Origin: Actinomadura viridilutea
GTDB lineage: Bacteria > Actinomycetota > Actinomycetes > Streptosporangiales > Streptosporangiaceae
Reading direction: 5' to 3'
Assembly (NCBI GenBank): GCA_003001795.1
Contig: PVNI01000009.1
Coordinates: 124,001-188,000 of the forward strand
DNA length: 64,000 bases
The notes below the pieces were generated by a model that did no database searches, was not told where the DNA came from, and was given only the letters and a program-made list of their open reading frames with translations. Position numbers and translations under genes: made by a program. This document shows positions 16,594 to 26,273 of the stretch, piece after piece (positions within the stretch are counted from its first letter, which is position 1; every line of letters starts with the position of its first letter).

Positions 16594-17049
16594 TCAGCGG
16601 CGGGAGTGGTGCGCGAGCACCCTCGACAGCAGCCGGACCAGTTCGCCGCGTTCGTCAGGGGAGAGCGGAGCGAGCAGTTCGTCCTGGATCTGGGCGAGCA
16701 CCCGGTCGAGCCGGTGCAGGCGGCGCGTGCCGGCGGGGGTGATGGTGATGACGTTGCGGCGCCGGTCGGACGGGTCGGGCGAGCGGCGCACCAGGCCCTG
16801 GTCGGACAGCTCGTTCAGCATGGCGACCACGTCGCTGCGGTCGATGCCGGTGCGGCGGCCGAGGTCGGCCTGGCTGGCCGGGCCGAACTCCTCCAACGCG
16901 GCCAGCAGCCGGTAGTGGTAGCCGCGGGCGCCGGCGGCGGCCATGTGGGCGGCGACCAGCCGCTGGGCGTGCAGCGACACCTGGTTGATCAGCCAGCTCG
17001 GCGCGTCCTGCAGGCGTGCGGGGGTGGCGTCGGCGGGCGTGGCGCTCAT
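16594..17049 (-). CDS. MarR-family transcriptional regulator
   Basis: 151 residues from ATG 17049 (a longer frame exists but would overlap the operator region). Winged helix-turn-helix: '[20 protein letters not shown]', recognition helix '[20 protein letters not shown]', and wing '[20 protein letters not shown]', the D-x-R-S/D-R-R motif typical of MarR. A C-terminal dimerisation helix follows. MarR proteins usually repress a divergent gene and release DNA on binding a small aromatic or reactive compound. Here the divergent gene is an epoxide hydrolase, which fits detoxification or degradation of an epoxide. Between them is an inverted repeat with a duplicated 'tcgttggtcg'. Confidence 0.9.
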   Translation of the reverse strand: MSATPADATPARLQDAPSWLINQVSLHAQRLVAAHMAAAGARGYHYRLLAALEEFGPASQADLGRRTGIDRSDVVAMLNELSDQGLVRRSPDPSDRRRNVITITPAGTRRLHRLDRVLAQIQDELLAPLSPDERGELVRLLSRVLAHHSRR

Positions 17050-17071
17050 GCGCGTCAGTCTAACCGCGAAG

Positions 17072-17117
17072 TCGTTGGTCGCACCCACGAAATGGCGTTA
17101 TCGTTGGTCGAGCCAAC
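17072..17117. promoter_or_regulatory. Candidate MarR operator/divergent promoter
   Basis: The 10-mer tcgttggtcg occurs at 17072-17081 and 17101-17110. The second copy is part of the inverted repeat gttgg-tcgag-ccaac (17103-17117). This lies 23 bases upstream of the regulator start and ~30 upstream of the hydrolase start, the expected place for an operator controlling both. Confidence 0.5.
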
Positions 17118-17148
17118 ATTCGTCGACGTTCCCGGATGGAGGTGCACG

Positions 17149-18282
17149 ATGCCGGACGAGCGGCTGACCCCCTTCCGCCTCGACGTCCCCCAGGCCGACC
17201 TCGACGACCTGGCGGCACGGCTGGAACGCACCCGCTGGCCCGACCAGATGCCCGGCGTCGGCTGGGACCACGGCATACCGCTGGAACGGGTCAAGGAGCT
17301 GGCCGAGCACTGGCGCACGGGCTTCGACTGGCGCGCCCAGGAGGCCGCGCTCAACGCCTTCCCGCAGATCACCACGGTCATCGACGGCACGCGGGTGCAC
17401 GCGCTGCACGTGCGGTCCCCGGAGCCGGACGCGCTGCCGCTCGTCATCACGCACGGCTGGCCGGGCTCCGTCGCCGACTACCTCGACGTCATCGGCCCGC
17501 TGACCGACCCGCGCGCGCACGGCGGCGACCCGCGCGACGCCTTCCACCTGGTCATCCCGTCGCTGCCCGGCTTCGGGCCGTCCGGTCCCACCCGCGAACC
17601 CGGCTGGGACGTCGGCCGCATCGCGCGCGCCTGGGCCGAGCTGATGGCCCGCCTCGGCTACGAGCGCTACGGGGCGCAGGGCGGCGACTGGGGCACGCCC
17701 GTCTCCTGCGAGCTGAGCGCGACCGTGCCGGAGCGCGTTGTCGGCGTGCACCTGACGTACCTGCCGACGCCCGTGCCGTCCGGCGTCGATCCGGACGAGC
17801 TGACGGACGAGGAACGGTCGCGCGTCGAGCGCATGCGCCGCTACCTCGCCCAGCCCGCCGGGTACTGGCGGATGCAGTCGACGCGTCCGCAGACGCTCGC
17901 GTACGCGCTCACCGACTCACCGGTCGGGCAGCTCGCATGGATCGCCGACAAGGTCGCCGAATGGACCGACCCCGCGTGCCTCGTCAGCGACGACAAGTTG
18001 CTGACCACCGTGTCGCTCTACTGGCTGACAAGGACTGCGGGGTCGTCGTCCAGGCTCTACTACGAGGCCGCCACGGCCCGGAAAAAGCCGCTGGAGTGCC
18101 CCGTCCCCTTGGGGGTGGCCGTCAGTCCGCACGACATCGTCCTGCCGGTGCGCCGGTTCGCCGAACGCCGGTACGACCTCGTCCACTGGACGGAGTTCGA
18201 CCGCGGCGGGCACTTTCCTGCCCTGGAGGTCCCCGACCTGTACGTCGAGGACGTCCGTGTGTTCTTCCGCAGATTTCGCTGA
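17149..18282 (+). CDS. Epoxide hydrolase, alpha/beta-hydrolase fold
   Basis: 377 residues. It opens dienelactone-type or aromatic epoxides with water through a covalent ester. The N-terminal EH segment ('[16 protein letters not shown]') spans about 1-100. The oxyanion motif HGWP is at 102-105, the nucleophile Asp180 in 'AQGGDWG', and the catalytic His at about 355 in 'GGHFPALE'; the charge-relay acid is likely in 'VSPHD'. No signal peptide, so cytosolic. ATG 17149 has GGAGG at 17138-17142. It is transcribed away from the MarR gene and probably regulated by it. The length matches bacterial epoxide hydrolases of the microsomal-like (EPHX1) class. Confidence 0.9.
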   Translation: MPDERLTPFRLDVPQADLDDLAARLERTRWPDQMPGVGWDHGIPLERVKELAEHWRTGFDWRAQEAALNAFPQITTVIDGTRVHALHVRSPEPDALPLVITHGWPGSVADYLDVIGPLTDPRAHGGDPRDAFHLVIPSLPGFGPSGPTREPGWDVGRIARAWAELMARLGYERYGAQGGDWGTPVSCELSATVPERVVGVHLTYLPTPVPSGVDPDELTDEERSRVERMRRYLAQPAGYWRMQSTRPQTLAYALTDSPVGQLAWIADKVAEWTDPACLVSDDKLLTTVSLYWLTRTAGSSSRLYYEAATARKKPLECPVPLGVAVSPHDIVLPVRRFAERRYDLVHWTEFDRGGHFPALEVPDLYVEDVRVFFRRFR

Positions 18283-18351
18283 ACGGCGATGCGCCGAGCC
18301 GTGAGCGCACGGTGATGCCGTGAACACCGCCCGGCAGTTAGCATCCCGCTC

Positions 18352-18891
18352 ATGCCAGAGAAAAAGGTGAACGGCGGATTTGTTGCTTGCATCATCATCG
18401 GCCTGCTGGCGCTCATCAGCGCCGTGGGCATCCAGTTCCTGAACGTCCTCACCGGCGGGGACAGCTCGCGCGACCCCCGGCAGATGGCCGAGCTGGGCAA
18501 CTTCACCATCGTGTGCGCGATCGCCGGGCTCGGACTGATCCTCATGGGCATCGGCCTGCAGATCGGCGCCCTGGCGAAGGACGGGGCGAGCACCGCCGTG
18601 CCGGGGCGGCCCGCGGTCCCGGCTTACCCGCAGGTTCCGCAGCAGCAGCCGTACGCGCAGCAGCCGCAGGCGCACTACCCGCAGCCCGGAGCCGCCGTCC
18701 CGCAGCAGCAGGCGCAGTACGCCCCGTCTCAGCAGGGGCAGTACCAGCAGTCCGGGCCGCAGCCGCAGGGACAGCACGTCCAGCAGCCCGCCGGTCAGCA
18801 GGCGCAGGAGCAGCAGTCGCAGGCTCCGCAGGGCGGGCCCCAGCAGGCCCGGTCTCAGCAGGAACCGCAGCAGGGGCAGGCGGACAGCTGA
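18352..18891 (+). CDS. Two-TM protein with Gln/Pro-rich tail
   Basis: 179 residues. TM1 is about residues 9-31 ('GFVACIIIGLLALISAVGIQ') and TM2 about 50-72. After residue 80 the protein is nearly all Gln, Pro, Ala and Gly, with repeats such as 'PQQQPYAQQPQAHYPQPG'. This plan (short hairpin in the membrane plus a disordered tail) is common in actinobacterial membrane proteins of unknown function. The stop lies within a 13-base palindrome with the stop of the convergent gene (gap 3 bases). No enzymatic motif. Confidence 0.7.
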   Translation: MPEKKVNGGFVACIIIGLLALISAVGIQFLNVLTGGDSSRDPRQMAELGNFTIVCAIAGLGLILMGIGLQIGALAKDGASTAVPGRPAVPAYPQVPQQQPYAQQPQAHYPQPGAAVPQQQAQYAPSQQGQYQQSGPQPQGQHVQQPAGQQAQEQQSQAPQGGPQQARSQQEPQQGQADS

Positions 18892-18894
18892 CGG

Positions 18895-19848
18895 TCAGCC
18901 GCGCCGCTGGGCGGCCTGGAGGTGCTGCATCACCTGGCGGTGGCGTTGCCACCCGTCGGGGGTGCGGCCGTCGCCGAGCGGGAAGAGGGTGAGCGGGGCG
19001 CTCGCCGGGCCGACCTGCTGGCCGGGGATGCCGGGCGGACCGGAGACCGTGCCGGCGACGGCCAGCGCGACCGGTCCGGGGGCGCCCGTCCACCGCGGTT
19101 CGGTGGTCAGGTCGACGCGGCCCGGGACGAGCTGGACGAACAGCGAGACGACCGGCTGGTCGGCGGCCAGCGCGCCGACCAGGGACGGCAGGTGCTGCAG
19201 CGGCGGCGGGTCGTCGCCGCCGTAGCCGACGGTGACCGTGGTGACCTCGGTGATGACGCCCGTGTCCGCCGCGGTGAACTCGCACACCGCCTGCGCCGGG
19301 CGCGGGCCGTCGCCCACGACGATGAGCCGGGCCGAGGGACGCCCGCGGGCGTGCTCGGTGAACCGGTCGGGCTGCCAGGGGTGGGCGAGCGGCTCCGCGG
19401 GGCCCCAGCCGACCGGGCCCTTGCCGGTCAGCAGCTGCAGGAGGCGGTCGGCGGCGCCGCCGAGCACGCGGCCGGGGCCGTGCTGGGACCGGTAGATCAG
19501 CGAGAGCTGCGCGCCGATCGGCGCGGTGGGACGGCTGGTGTACCCCGGCGCGTAGTCGCGGGCCTCCGGGACGGGCACGAACGTGGCGCCGTTCCACTGC
19601 AGCGGCCGCCCGGTCAGGCCCTCGTAGTAACCGTCGCCGTCGCGCACGACCCACTGGGCCGCCCGCCCGGCCACGACCGAGCGCAGCGGCAGCGACAGCC
19701 GCGCGCCGATCGGGGTGACGAGCTGCAGCGTCCGGCCGGAGCCGATGCAGTCGTCCAGGGCCTCGGCCAACCAGGCGTGCAGCGCCACCACGGGGCGGTC
19801 CTGGAGCACGACCATCGCCTGGTCGGTCAGTGCGTCTACGGTGCTCAT
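18895..19848 (-). CDS. DUF6177-like protein
   Basis: 317 residues, soluble, no signal peptide. It starts 'MSTVDALTDQAMVVLQDRPV' and holds 'GARLSLPLRSVVAGRAAQWV', 'APIGAQLSLIYRSQHGPGR' and 'FVQLVPGRVDLTTEPRW'. Overall it resembles actinobacterial DUF6177 proteins, which sit near type VII secretion or phage-like genes, but I judged this by eye only. ATG 19848 is preceded (minus strand) by GGAGG. It is convergent with the preceding Gln-rich gene and divergent from the LCP gene (about 110 bases). Confidence 0.55.
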   Translation of the reverse strand: MSTVDALTDQAMVVLQDRPVVALHAWLAEALDDCIGSGRTLQLVTPIGARLSLPLRSVVAGRAAQWVVRDGDGYYEGLTGRPLQWNGATFVPVPEARDYAPGYTSRPTAPIGAQLSLIYRSQHGPGRVLGGAADRLLQLLTGKGPVGWGPAEPLAHPWQPDRFTEHARGRPSARLIVVGDGPRPAQAVCEFTAADTGVITEVTTVTVGYGGDDPPPLQHLPSLVGALAADQPVVSLFVQLVPGRVDLTTEPRWTGAPGPVALAVAGTVSGPPGIPGQQVGPASAPLTLFPLGDGRTPDGWQRHRQVMQHLQAAQRRG

Positions 19849-19957
19849 CCTCCACCGGAGTCTAGTCGCCCGGGAACGTCCGATAGTGGCCGGAAGGGCC
19901 GGTCGGCAGGGCGACTTTCTCCGCGAGCCCGGTGGCCAATGTCACTTGTGTGCTGAA

Positions 19958-21454
19958 ATGTTACGGATGCAGCGATCGGCGACCCCGCGCGTGTACTTCG
20001 ACGGCGCCGCGGCCCTGCCCCCGGACCCGGACGAGGACCCGGGGCGGAGCCGCCGCTGGCGCGTGCTCGGCTGGGTCTCCGTCGCGCTGTCGGCGATGCT
20101 CGTGGTCGGCAGCCTGACCGCCTACGGCTTCTGGCGCCGGCTGGACGGGCAGATCGTCCGCGAGAACGTCGACGACAAGCTGGGCGCCGACCGGCCGCCC
20201 AAGCTCAACAACTCCATCAACATCCTGCTGATGGGCTCCGACAGCCGGCAGGGGGCGAACGCGCGGTACGGCACCGAGCAGGGCGAACGCTCCGACACCA
20301 CGATCCTGCTGCACATCTCCCCGGGCGGCGACCGCGCCATCGGCATCAGCTTCCCGCGCGACACGATGGTGCAGCGGCCCTCGTGCAAGACCCGCGACGG
20401 GCGCGTCCAGCCCGGCGGCCTCAGCATGCTCAACGCCGCGTACTCGATCGGCGGACCCGCCTGCACCTGGAAGACCATCGAGGCGATCACGAACATCCGC
20501 ATCGACCACTACGTCGAGGTGGACTTCACCGGCTTCAAACGCGTGGTGGACGCCCTCGACGGCGTGGAGATCTGCGTGCCGAAGCCCGTCAACGACCCCA
20601 AGGCCGAGCTGCGCCTGCGCGCGGGCAGGCAGGTCGTCAACGGCGACCAGGCCCTCGGCTACGTGCGCACCCGCACCGGCGGACTGGGCGACGGCTCGGA
20701 CCTGTCGCGCATCAAACGGCAGCAGCAGTTCATGGCGTCGGTCGTCAAGAAGGCCACCAGCCAGGGGATGCTGACCGACCCGGCCAAGACCTACCGGTTC
20801 CTGTCGGCGGTCACCAAGTCGATCAAGACCGACAGCCGGTTGTCGCTGTCGGTGATGCAGCGGCTCGCGGCCAGCATGCGCGGGCTCAGCGCGGGCAAGG
20901 TGCGCTTCGTCACCGTCCCGGTGGAGCCGTACCCGCCCGACCGCAACCGCGTGCAGTTCAACAACGCGCTGGCCCAACCGCTGTTCAAGGCGATCCGCCA
21001 GGACAACACGCTGCCGCAGGACAACCCGCAGCCGAAGCGCCCGGGCGGGGGCCCGGGCCCTGCCGGACAGCAGGCCGCCGGACGGCCGGGCCAGGCCGTC
21101 CCGCCGAACCAGGTCAAGGTCGCCGTCTACAACGGGACGACGACCGACGGGCTCGGCCAGCGCGTCGCCGACCAGCTCACCGAGAAGGGCTTCCAGGTCG
21201 TCAAGGTCGGCACGACCAAGAAGGCGGCGACGGCCCGCACGCAGATCCTGTACGGCGCCGGCGCCGAGCGGCAGGCCGCCGCCCTCGCCGCGGCGCTGCC
21301 CGGACACCCGCCCCGCGCGTCCGCCGCGGCCAAATCCGGCCACGTCTATCTGATCATCGGGCGGGACGGCGCGAACGTGGCCGAGGCCAGGCGCCCGGTT
21401 CCCAAACTGGCCGGGGAGATCCGCGCCGACCAGGACGTTTGCGCCGGGACGTGA
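19958..21454 (+). CDS. LytR-CpsA-Psr (LCP) family wall polymer ligase
   Basis: About 498 residues from ATG 19958 (ATG 19967 also possible; no ribosome site, perhaps leaderless). TM anchor at residues ~36-58. The LCP core follows: 'INILLMGSDSRQGANARYG', the Arg/Asp-rich 'GERSDTTILLHISPGGDRA', 'ISFPRDTMV' and 'LGYVRTRTG'. These include the D-R residues that bind polyprenyl pyrophosphate. Then a Pro/Gly linker and a LytR_C domain ('QVKVAVYNGTTTDGLGQRVA'). LCP enzymes transfer teichoic acids or arabinogalactan from lipid carrier to peptidoglycan outside the membrane. With a galactan operon 12 kb away this enzyme could ligate that polymer. Confidence 0.9.
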   Translation: MLRMQRSATPRVYFDGAAALPPDPDEDPGRSRRWRVLGWVSVALSAMLVVGSLTAYGFWRRLDGQIVRENVDDKLGADRPPKLNNSINILLMGSDSRQGANARYGTEQGERSDTTILLHISPGGDRAIGISFPRDTMVQRPSCKTRDGRVQPGGLSMLNAAYSIGGPACTWKTIEAITNIRIDHYVEVDFTGFKRVVDALDGVEICVPKPVNDPKAELRLRAGRQVVNGDQALGYVRTRTGGLGDGSDLSRIKRQQQFMASVVKKATSQGMLTDPAKTYRFLSAVTKSIKTDSRLSLSVMQRLAASMRGLSAGKVRFVTVPVEPYPPDRNRVQFNNALAQPLFKAIRQDNTLPQDNPQPKRPGGGPGPAGQQAAGRPGQAVPPNQVKVAVYNGTTTDGLGQRVADQLTEKGFQVVKVGTTKKAATARTQILYGAGAERQAAALAAALPGHPPRASAAAKSGHVYLIIGRDGANVAEARRPVPKLAGEIRADQDVCAGT

Positions 21455-21700
21455 CGTGGGGGAGGCTCGTGGCACAACCCGCGAGCCAACGTGACGAGGG
21501 GGTGGATACGGCGGCGATCCGGAAACCATCGGTCGATGGTTCGCCCGGCTCCCCGATATCGTGACGACGCAGACGTACCTTTCGTCTACCCTCCGCGAAC
21601 CGACCCGCCGACCGGACCCGACGGCCGACCGACCCACGACCGCGCGGGACCGTCCTCGGCGCCGCGCAACAACGGCCCGCTCCCGGGAAATGGACAGTCC

Positions 21701-22741
21701 TTGAAGGCCGACATACCCCCCGAACCCTTCGCCCTCCTGATGACCGTCTACGGCGGTGACCGGGAGGACTACGTCCGGGACGCCTTCCGCAGCGCCGTGC
21801 ACGACCAGACCCTCCGGCCGGACCAGGTCGTGCTCGTGCAGGACGGCCCCGTCCCGCCCGAGTTGGAATCCTGCCTCCGGGAGCTGGTGGCCGAAAGCCC
21901 CGTCGAGGTGACGTTCGTCCAGCTTCGGAGCAACCGCGGCCTCGGCCCCGCCCTGGACGCCGGGCTGCAGGCCAGCCGGTACGACATCGTCGCGCGGATG
22001 GACGCCGACGACGTGGCGATGCCCCACCGCTTCCAGGTGCAGGTGCCGCTGGTGCGCGACGGCGCCGACCTGGTCGGCGCCGGGCTGCTGGAGTTCGGCG
22101 CGCACATCGGCGACGTGGTGGGCCGCCGCATCCCGCCCAGCGACCCCCACGACATCGTCCGGTACTCGCGGCTGCACGACCCGTTCAACCACCCCACCGT
22201 CGTCTACCGGCGCAGCGCGGTGATGGCCGTCGGCGGCTACGGCGACCTGCCGCTGATGGAGGACTACTGGCTGTTCGTCCGGATGATCGCCAACGGCGCG
22301 CGCGTGGTGAACGTGGCCGAGCCGCTGGTGTACTACCGCGTCGGCGACGGCGCCTACGAGCGGCGCGGCGGCCGCGACCTGCTGCGCTCGGAACTGCGGC
22401 TGCAGCGCGCGATGTACCGCGAGGGCTTCATCACCCGCTGGCAGTACCTGCGCAACGTCGTCATCCGCGGCGGCTACCGCCTGACGCCGACGTTCATCCG
22501 CCGCCCCGTCTACCGGATGCTCGTCGCCCCCTACGGCGCCCGCCGCAACCGCGCCCGCGCCCTCGACGCGCCGCAGACCTCGACCGCGCCCCCGGCTCGG
22601 GAACCGGCCGAAGACCCGCAGCCGCCGCGCCCCGCCCCCCGGTACGTCCCGCGCCACGCCCGCGACGCGCGGGACGCGGTCGCGGGCGGCGGGTCTCGGC
22701 GGGGGCGGGAGAACCCTTCACCCACCGCGGCGGACGGCTGA
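21701..22741 (+). CDS. Family 2 glycosyltransferase
   Basis: About 346 residues from TTG 21701 (GGGAAATGGA upstream). The frame continues to 21491 but codes a Pro/Arg-rich stretch unlike a transferase. The GT-A fold is clear: 'FALLMTVYGGDREDYVRDAF' (start of fold), 'VVLVQDGPVP', 'SNRGLGPALDAGLQ', metal-binding 'ARMDADDVA', and 'DLPLMEDYWLFVRMIANG' with the catalytic acidic residue. The arrangement matches the galactosyl/rhamnosyl transferases of polysaccharide gene clusters. The C-terminal 70 residues are Pro/Arg-rich and disordered. It follows the LCP gene by ~250 bases, so both may act on a surface polysaccharide; the sugar is not predictable. Convergent with the 1088-aa gene. Confidence 0.85.
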   Translation: MKADIPPEPFALLMTVYGGDREDYVRDAFRSAVHDQTLRPDQVVLVQDGPVPPELESCLRELVAESPVEVTFVQLRSNRGLGPALDAGLQASRYDIVARMDADDVAMPHRFQVQVPLVRDGADLVGAGLLEFGAHIGDVVGRRIPPSDPHDIVRYSRLHDPFNHPTVVYRRSAVMAVGGYGDLPLMEDYWLFVRMIANGARVVNVAEPLVYYRVGDGAYERRGGRDLLRSELRLQRAMYREGFITRWQYLRNVVIRGGYRLTPTFIRRPVYRMLVAPYGARRNRARALDAPQTSTAPPAREPAEDPQPPRPAPRYVPRHARDARDAVAGGGSRRGRENPSPTAADG

Positions 22742-22765
22742 CCGTGGCGGCCCGGGCGGAGCGGT

Positions 22766-25700
22766 TCAGGGGATCGGCCTCCGCCACAGGACGGGCTGTT
22801 CGTCGCTCTGGTCCATGTTGCGGCCGACGCCGAGCAGGTGGTCCTTGAACGGGGTCAGGCCCGTGATCTCCTGGTCGCCGGGACCTCCCAGGCCCTTGCC
22901 GTCGTGCTTGGCGCCGCTCCACGAGGAGCCGTCGGCGGACGTCCACGAGACCACGTCGGTCGAGCCGTCGCGGCCGGCGGTACCGGTCGCGACGAAGCCG
23001 TTGCTCGTGGCGGTCAGCGCGGTCACCTTGATGTTGTCGGTCTCCTCAGGAGCAGCCGGCCTGCTCTCGCGCCACGTCTTGCCGCCGTCCGTGGAGACAT
23101 AGCCCACGGGGGTCGAGGTGGAGCCCGCCGCCCCGGTGCCGAGCGCGACGACCGTGTTGCCCTTCATCGCGACGTGCGTGAGGAACGCCTCGGCCAACCC
23201 GCCAAGCAGCGGAAGCTGCTGCAGGGTCCACTGCTTGCCGTCGGGGGACGTCCACACCGCCGGACGCGCGGCGGGCCCCTTGCCGAGAGCGGGGTCGCGC
23301 AGACCGCCGACCGCAACGTAGCCGGACGGGCCGCTTGCGACGTCCCGCAGCCAACGGTTGGAGTTGGGCAGCGCCTCCAGGCCGTTGTTGCCGACGCTCC
23401 TGCCGCGCTCCCAGGTCTTCAGGTCCGTGGAGAACCAGGTCGCGGCGGACAGTCCGTCTTCGCCGACGATCACGTAGCCGGCCGGACCGTACGTCGCGGC
23501 GAACGTGGCCAGGGAGGTGTTCTTGGCGGGCTTGAACTGCTCGCCGGAGTCGACGGCCTCCCAGGTGGCGCCGTCGGAGGAGGTGACGACCAAGGGCCGC
23601 CGCGGGGCGGCCTGGTCGGACCCGACGGCCAGCCAGCCGGCATTGCCGTGGACCACGCTCAGCAGCTTTTGCGGACCGGGCCGCGAGAGCGCCGTCCCCT
23701 CGCCCTGTGCCCGGCTCCACGTACTGCCGTCGAGCGAGGTCCAGATGGCCGCGTCGCCGCCCGAGCTGCCGACGGCCACGGCGCGGTCGGCGGTGACTCC
23801 CACCGAGGTCACCGAGTGGTCCGGCCGGACCGCGCCGGGAATCTTCGCGACGTCGACCGGCAGTTGGGAGCCCCGTCCGTCCCACACGGCCAGCAGCGCG
23901 TCGGCGTCGCCGGATCCCGTGGTCCGGCCGACCGCGATCGTCTGCTCGCCGCTGACCGTCCCCGAGTGCACGATCCGGCCGTTCTCCGACGGCAGCGACC
24001 CCGCGTCCTGCCAGGTCCGGCCGTCGGCGCTGCGCGACAGCAGAATGTCGCGGCCGCGCGCCACCATGGCGGTGTAGGCGTTGCCGGAGGCGAGCAGCCG
24101 GATCACGCGGCGATACCCGGACGCCTCCAGCCGGCCGGCCTCCGTCCAGGACGCGCCGTCCTTGGACAGGTACATGTGGCCGAAGGTCTTACGCCCCTCC
24201 TTGGCGTCGCGGAGCGCCGCGAACCCGACCGGGCCGCCGCCGATCACCAGTCCCCGGTTGCCCTTGGGCACCGGGACCTTCGTCTCGGTCCAGCTGCGTC
24301 CGCCGTCCGTCGACCGCCACACCCGCCGTCCCGGCCGCGCGTTGCGGCCCGACGGGACGTGCAGGCCTTCGAGAAGCATGGTCCCGCCGCTGGCCACGGC
24401 GTTCTCCAACACCGTGACCCGGCCCCCGTTCACGGGCAGCGACACCTGGTCGCCGAACCGCGCCTCCCAGCGCGTCCCGTCCGCCGACACCCACACCGCC
24501 GGCACGGCGTCGCTGAAGTCGCCTTTGGCGGAGTGGTCGCCGATCGCCAGGAAGCCGTGGTCCGAGCCGATCACCCGACGGACGCGGTTGCCCGGGCCGA
24601 AGGGGTTGCCGACGGCATCGGGCTGGCGGCGCCAGGAACGTCCGTCTTTGCTCGTCCAGACGACGCCGGCGCCGCCGGCGCGCCGCCCGATCGCGACCCA
24701 TCCGCGGGACGAGCCGCCCACCACACGGGGCACCTCCTTCGGGCCCGGCTCGCCGTCGTCCTCGCCGCGCACCTCGGCCGAGCGGAAGGAACGCCCGCCG
24801 TCGGTGGAGACCAGGAACTGGCCACGGGACGACTGGGCGTCCCACTCGGCCCCCACGGCGACGACGGTGTCGCCGACCGCCTCCACGGCGGTCAACTCCT
24901 GGTCACGGCCGTCGGTACGGACCGATCCGTCCACGGGGAACACCGATCGGGCGAGTTGGGCATCGCCACCCGCGCCCTCGTCGTCTCCGCCGCCGAGGTT
25001 GGACACGACCACGACGCCGCCGGCGACCAGGGCCGCCGCCGCCAGGCCGGCTCCGCCGATCAGCGCGATGCGCTTGCCGAGCTTGCCGGAGCCGCGCTTC
25101 TTCTTGCCGCTGGGCGCGGTGCGCCACGGCTCGTCGATCTGGGGCGGCGGCGCGACGGGACGGGACGCCGGCTCGTCGACCTGGGTGCTCGGCGGGCCGG
25201 GCGGATTCTGGCCGGGGATCTCCTGGGCGTAGGGGAACGGCGTCGGCTGCGGTTTGTCGCCGGGGATCTCCTGCGGGAACGGGAACGGCGCCGGCGGCTG
25301 GGACGGCGGCGCCGTCGGTGTCGACGCGGGGAGCACCGGCTTCGCGTCCGGGATCTCCTGCGCATAGGGGAACGGCTCGGGCCCGGAGGACGCCGGCGGC
25401 TCCTGCGCAGGCGGCTGATGTGCTGGCGGCTGCTGGGTCGGCGTCGGCGTGGGCGCGGGGAGCGGGGTCCCCGGGATGTGCTGCGCGTACGGGAACGGCG
25501 CGACCGCCGACTCGCCCGGCATCTGCTGCTGCGGCTCGGACGCGGACTGCTGCGGACGAGGCACCTGCTGTGTCGCCTGCCCCGTCCCGGCGCCCTGGTC
25601 GCTGTCGGCGCGGGTCCGTTCGATGTCGTCGGCCTGACCCGCGCTGTCGGCCGTGCTGTCGGCGGCGTCGTCCGCGACGGTCGGCGACGCGGTGGACGCC

Positions 25701-26032
25701 TCAGGCGTCGCCGTCCCGCTCTCCGCCGGCAGCCACGCCGACAGGTCGGTGACGGTCTCCTCGGGCGCCGGCGAGGAAGGCGGCGAGGCGGGGGCGGCGT
25801 CCTTGGCCGTGAACACTTCGGTGCGCATGGGATCGGCCCCGTCGTCCCGCGTGGCGTCCCCCTCACCCGGGCCGACGGCGAACGGCACATCCGGCAGCAG
25901 CGGAGCGTCGGTGGACGACTGGGGCTCGTTCAGCCACTGCGGCGGGGGCGGGGGTGCCGTGTTCTGCGGGTCCGACGACGCCTGCGGCTGGTCGTGGCCC
26001 GGTTCTTCGTCCGGAGTCCTGCGTGGAGTCAC
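22766..26032 (-). CDS. Membrane-anchored protein with extracellular BNR/propeller repeats
   Basis: 1088 residues. About 1-330 is Pro/Gln/Ala-rich and carries four copies of a short '(FPYAQ)-(E/H)IPG' motif, likely cytoplasmic. A membrane helix follows at about 345-370 ('IALIGGAGLAAAALVAGGVVV'). The extracellular part (~380-1088) has many repeats ending in a sialidase-like Asp-box: 'VSTDGGRSFRS', 'WTSKDGRSWRR', 'STDGGRSWTE', 'STDGGKTWRE', 'WTSADGSSWSG'. Such repeats build beta-propellers that bind or cleave glycans, but the arginine-triad catalytic residues of sialidases are not seen. GTG 26032 is used (GGGAG at 26038-26042). Probably a surface adhesin or sensor; its cytoplasmic tail may signal. 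Confidence 0.8.
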   Translation of the reverse strand: MTPRRTPDEEPGHDQPQASSDPQNTAPPPPPQWLNEPQSSTDAPLLPDVPFAVGPGEGDATRDDGADPMRTEVFTAKDAAPASPPSSPAPEETVTDLSAWLPAESGTATPEASTASPTVADDAADSTADSAGQADDIERTRADSDQGAGTGQATQQVPRPQQSASEPQQQMPGESAVAPFPYAQHIPGTPLPAPTPTPTQQPPAHQPPAQEPPASSGPEPFPYAQEIPDAKPVLPASTPTAPPSQPPAPFPFPQEIPGDKPQPTPFPYAQEIPGQNPPGPPSTQVDEPASRPVAPPPQIDEPWRTAPSGKKKRGSGKLGKRIALIGGAGLAAAALVAGGVVVVSNLGGGDDEGAGGDAQLARSVFPVDGSVRTDGRDQELTAVEAVGDTVVAVGAEWDAQSSRGQFLVSTDGGRSFRSAEVRGEDDGEPGPKEVPRVVGGSSRGWVAIGRRAGGAGVVWTSKDGRSWRRQPDAVGNPFGPGNRVRRVIGSDHGFLAIGDHSAKGDFSDAVPAVWVSADGTRWEARFGDQVSLPVNGGRVTVLENAVASGGTMLLEGLHVPSGRNARPGRRVWRSTDGGRSWTETKVPVPKGNRGLVIGGGPVGFAALRDAKEGRKTFGHMYLSKDGASWTEAGRLEASGYRRVIRLLASGNAYTAMVARGRDILLSRSADGRTWQDAGSLPSENGRIVHSGTVSGEQTIAVGRTTGSGDADALLAVWDGRGSQLPVDVAKIPGAVRPDHSVTSVGVTADRAVAVGSSGGDAAIWTSLDGSTWSRAQGEGTALSRPGPQKLLSVVHGNAGWLAVGSDQAAPRRPLVVTSSDGATWEAVDSGEQFKPAKNTSLATFAATYGPAGYVIVGEDGLSAATWFSTDLKTWERGRSVGNNGLEALPNSNRWLRDVASGPSGYVAVGGLRDPALGKGPAARPAVWTSPDGKQWTLQQLPLLGGLAEAFLTHVAMKGNTVVALGTGAAGSTSTPVGYVSTDGGKTWRESRPAAPEETDNIKVTALTATSNGFVATGTAGRDGSTDVVSWTSADGSSWSGAKHDGKGLGGPGDQEITGLTPFKDHLLGVGRNMDQSDEQPVLWRRPIP

Positions 26033-26273
26033 GCCCGTCTCCCAATGCTGAGTTTGGCTCGGCCGTTAGCGAGTGCCCGACTGTGCGCGTCCGATTGGCC
26101 ACGGAACAACGTATTGCAATGGATCATATCGACCGTGGTCTGGTGAAACGGTCCGGTCAACCCCCGCGGTCAGAGACGCCACGAGAGCGCTCCGTTGTTG
26201 ATCCCGCAAGATCGGTTGATGCGTAGTCCCGATGTAAAGTGATGAGGATTGTCGCGAGGGGAGGGGCACGGGC

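Noticed and set aside
19961-22657. 898-codon minus-strand frame opposite the LCP and GT2 genes
   Set aside because: Antisense artefact of high GC; the plus-strand genes carry clear LCP and GT-A motifs.
22838-26146. 1102-codon plus-strand frame opposite the propeller protein
   Set aside because: Composition is Arg/Gly/His-rich with no domain; the minus frame has ribosome site, TM helix and Asp-boxes.
26216-26240. Promoter TTGATG / TAAAGT before the GH43 gene
   Set aside because: Spacer of only 13 bases, so not convincing.
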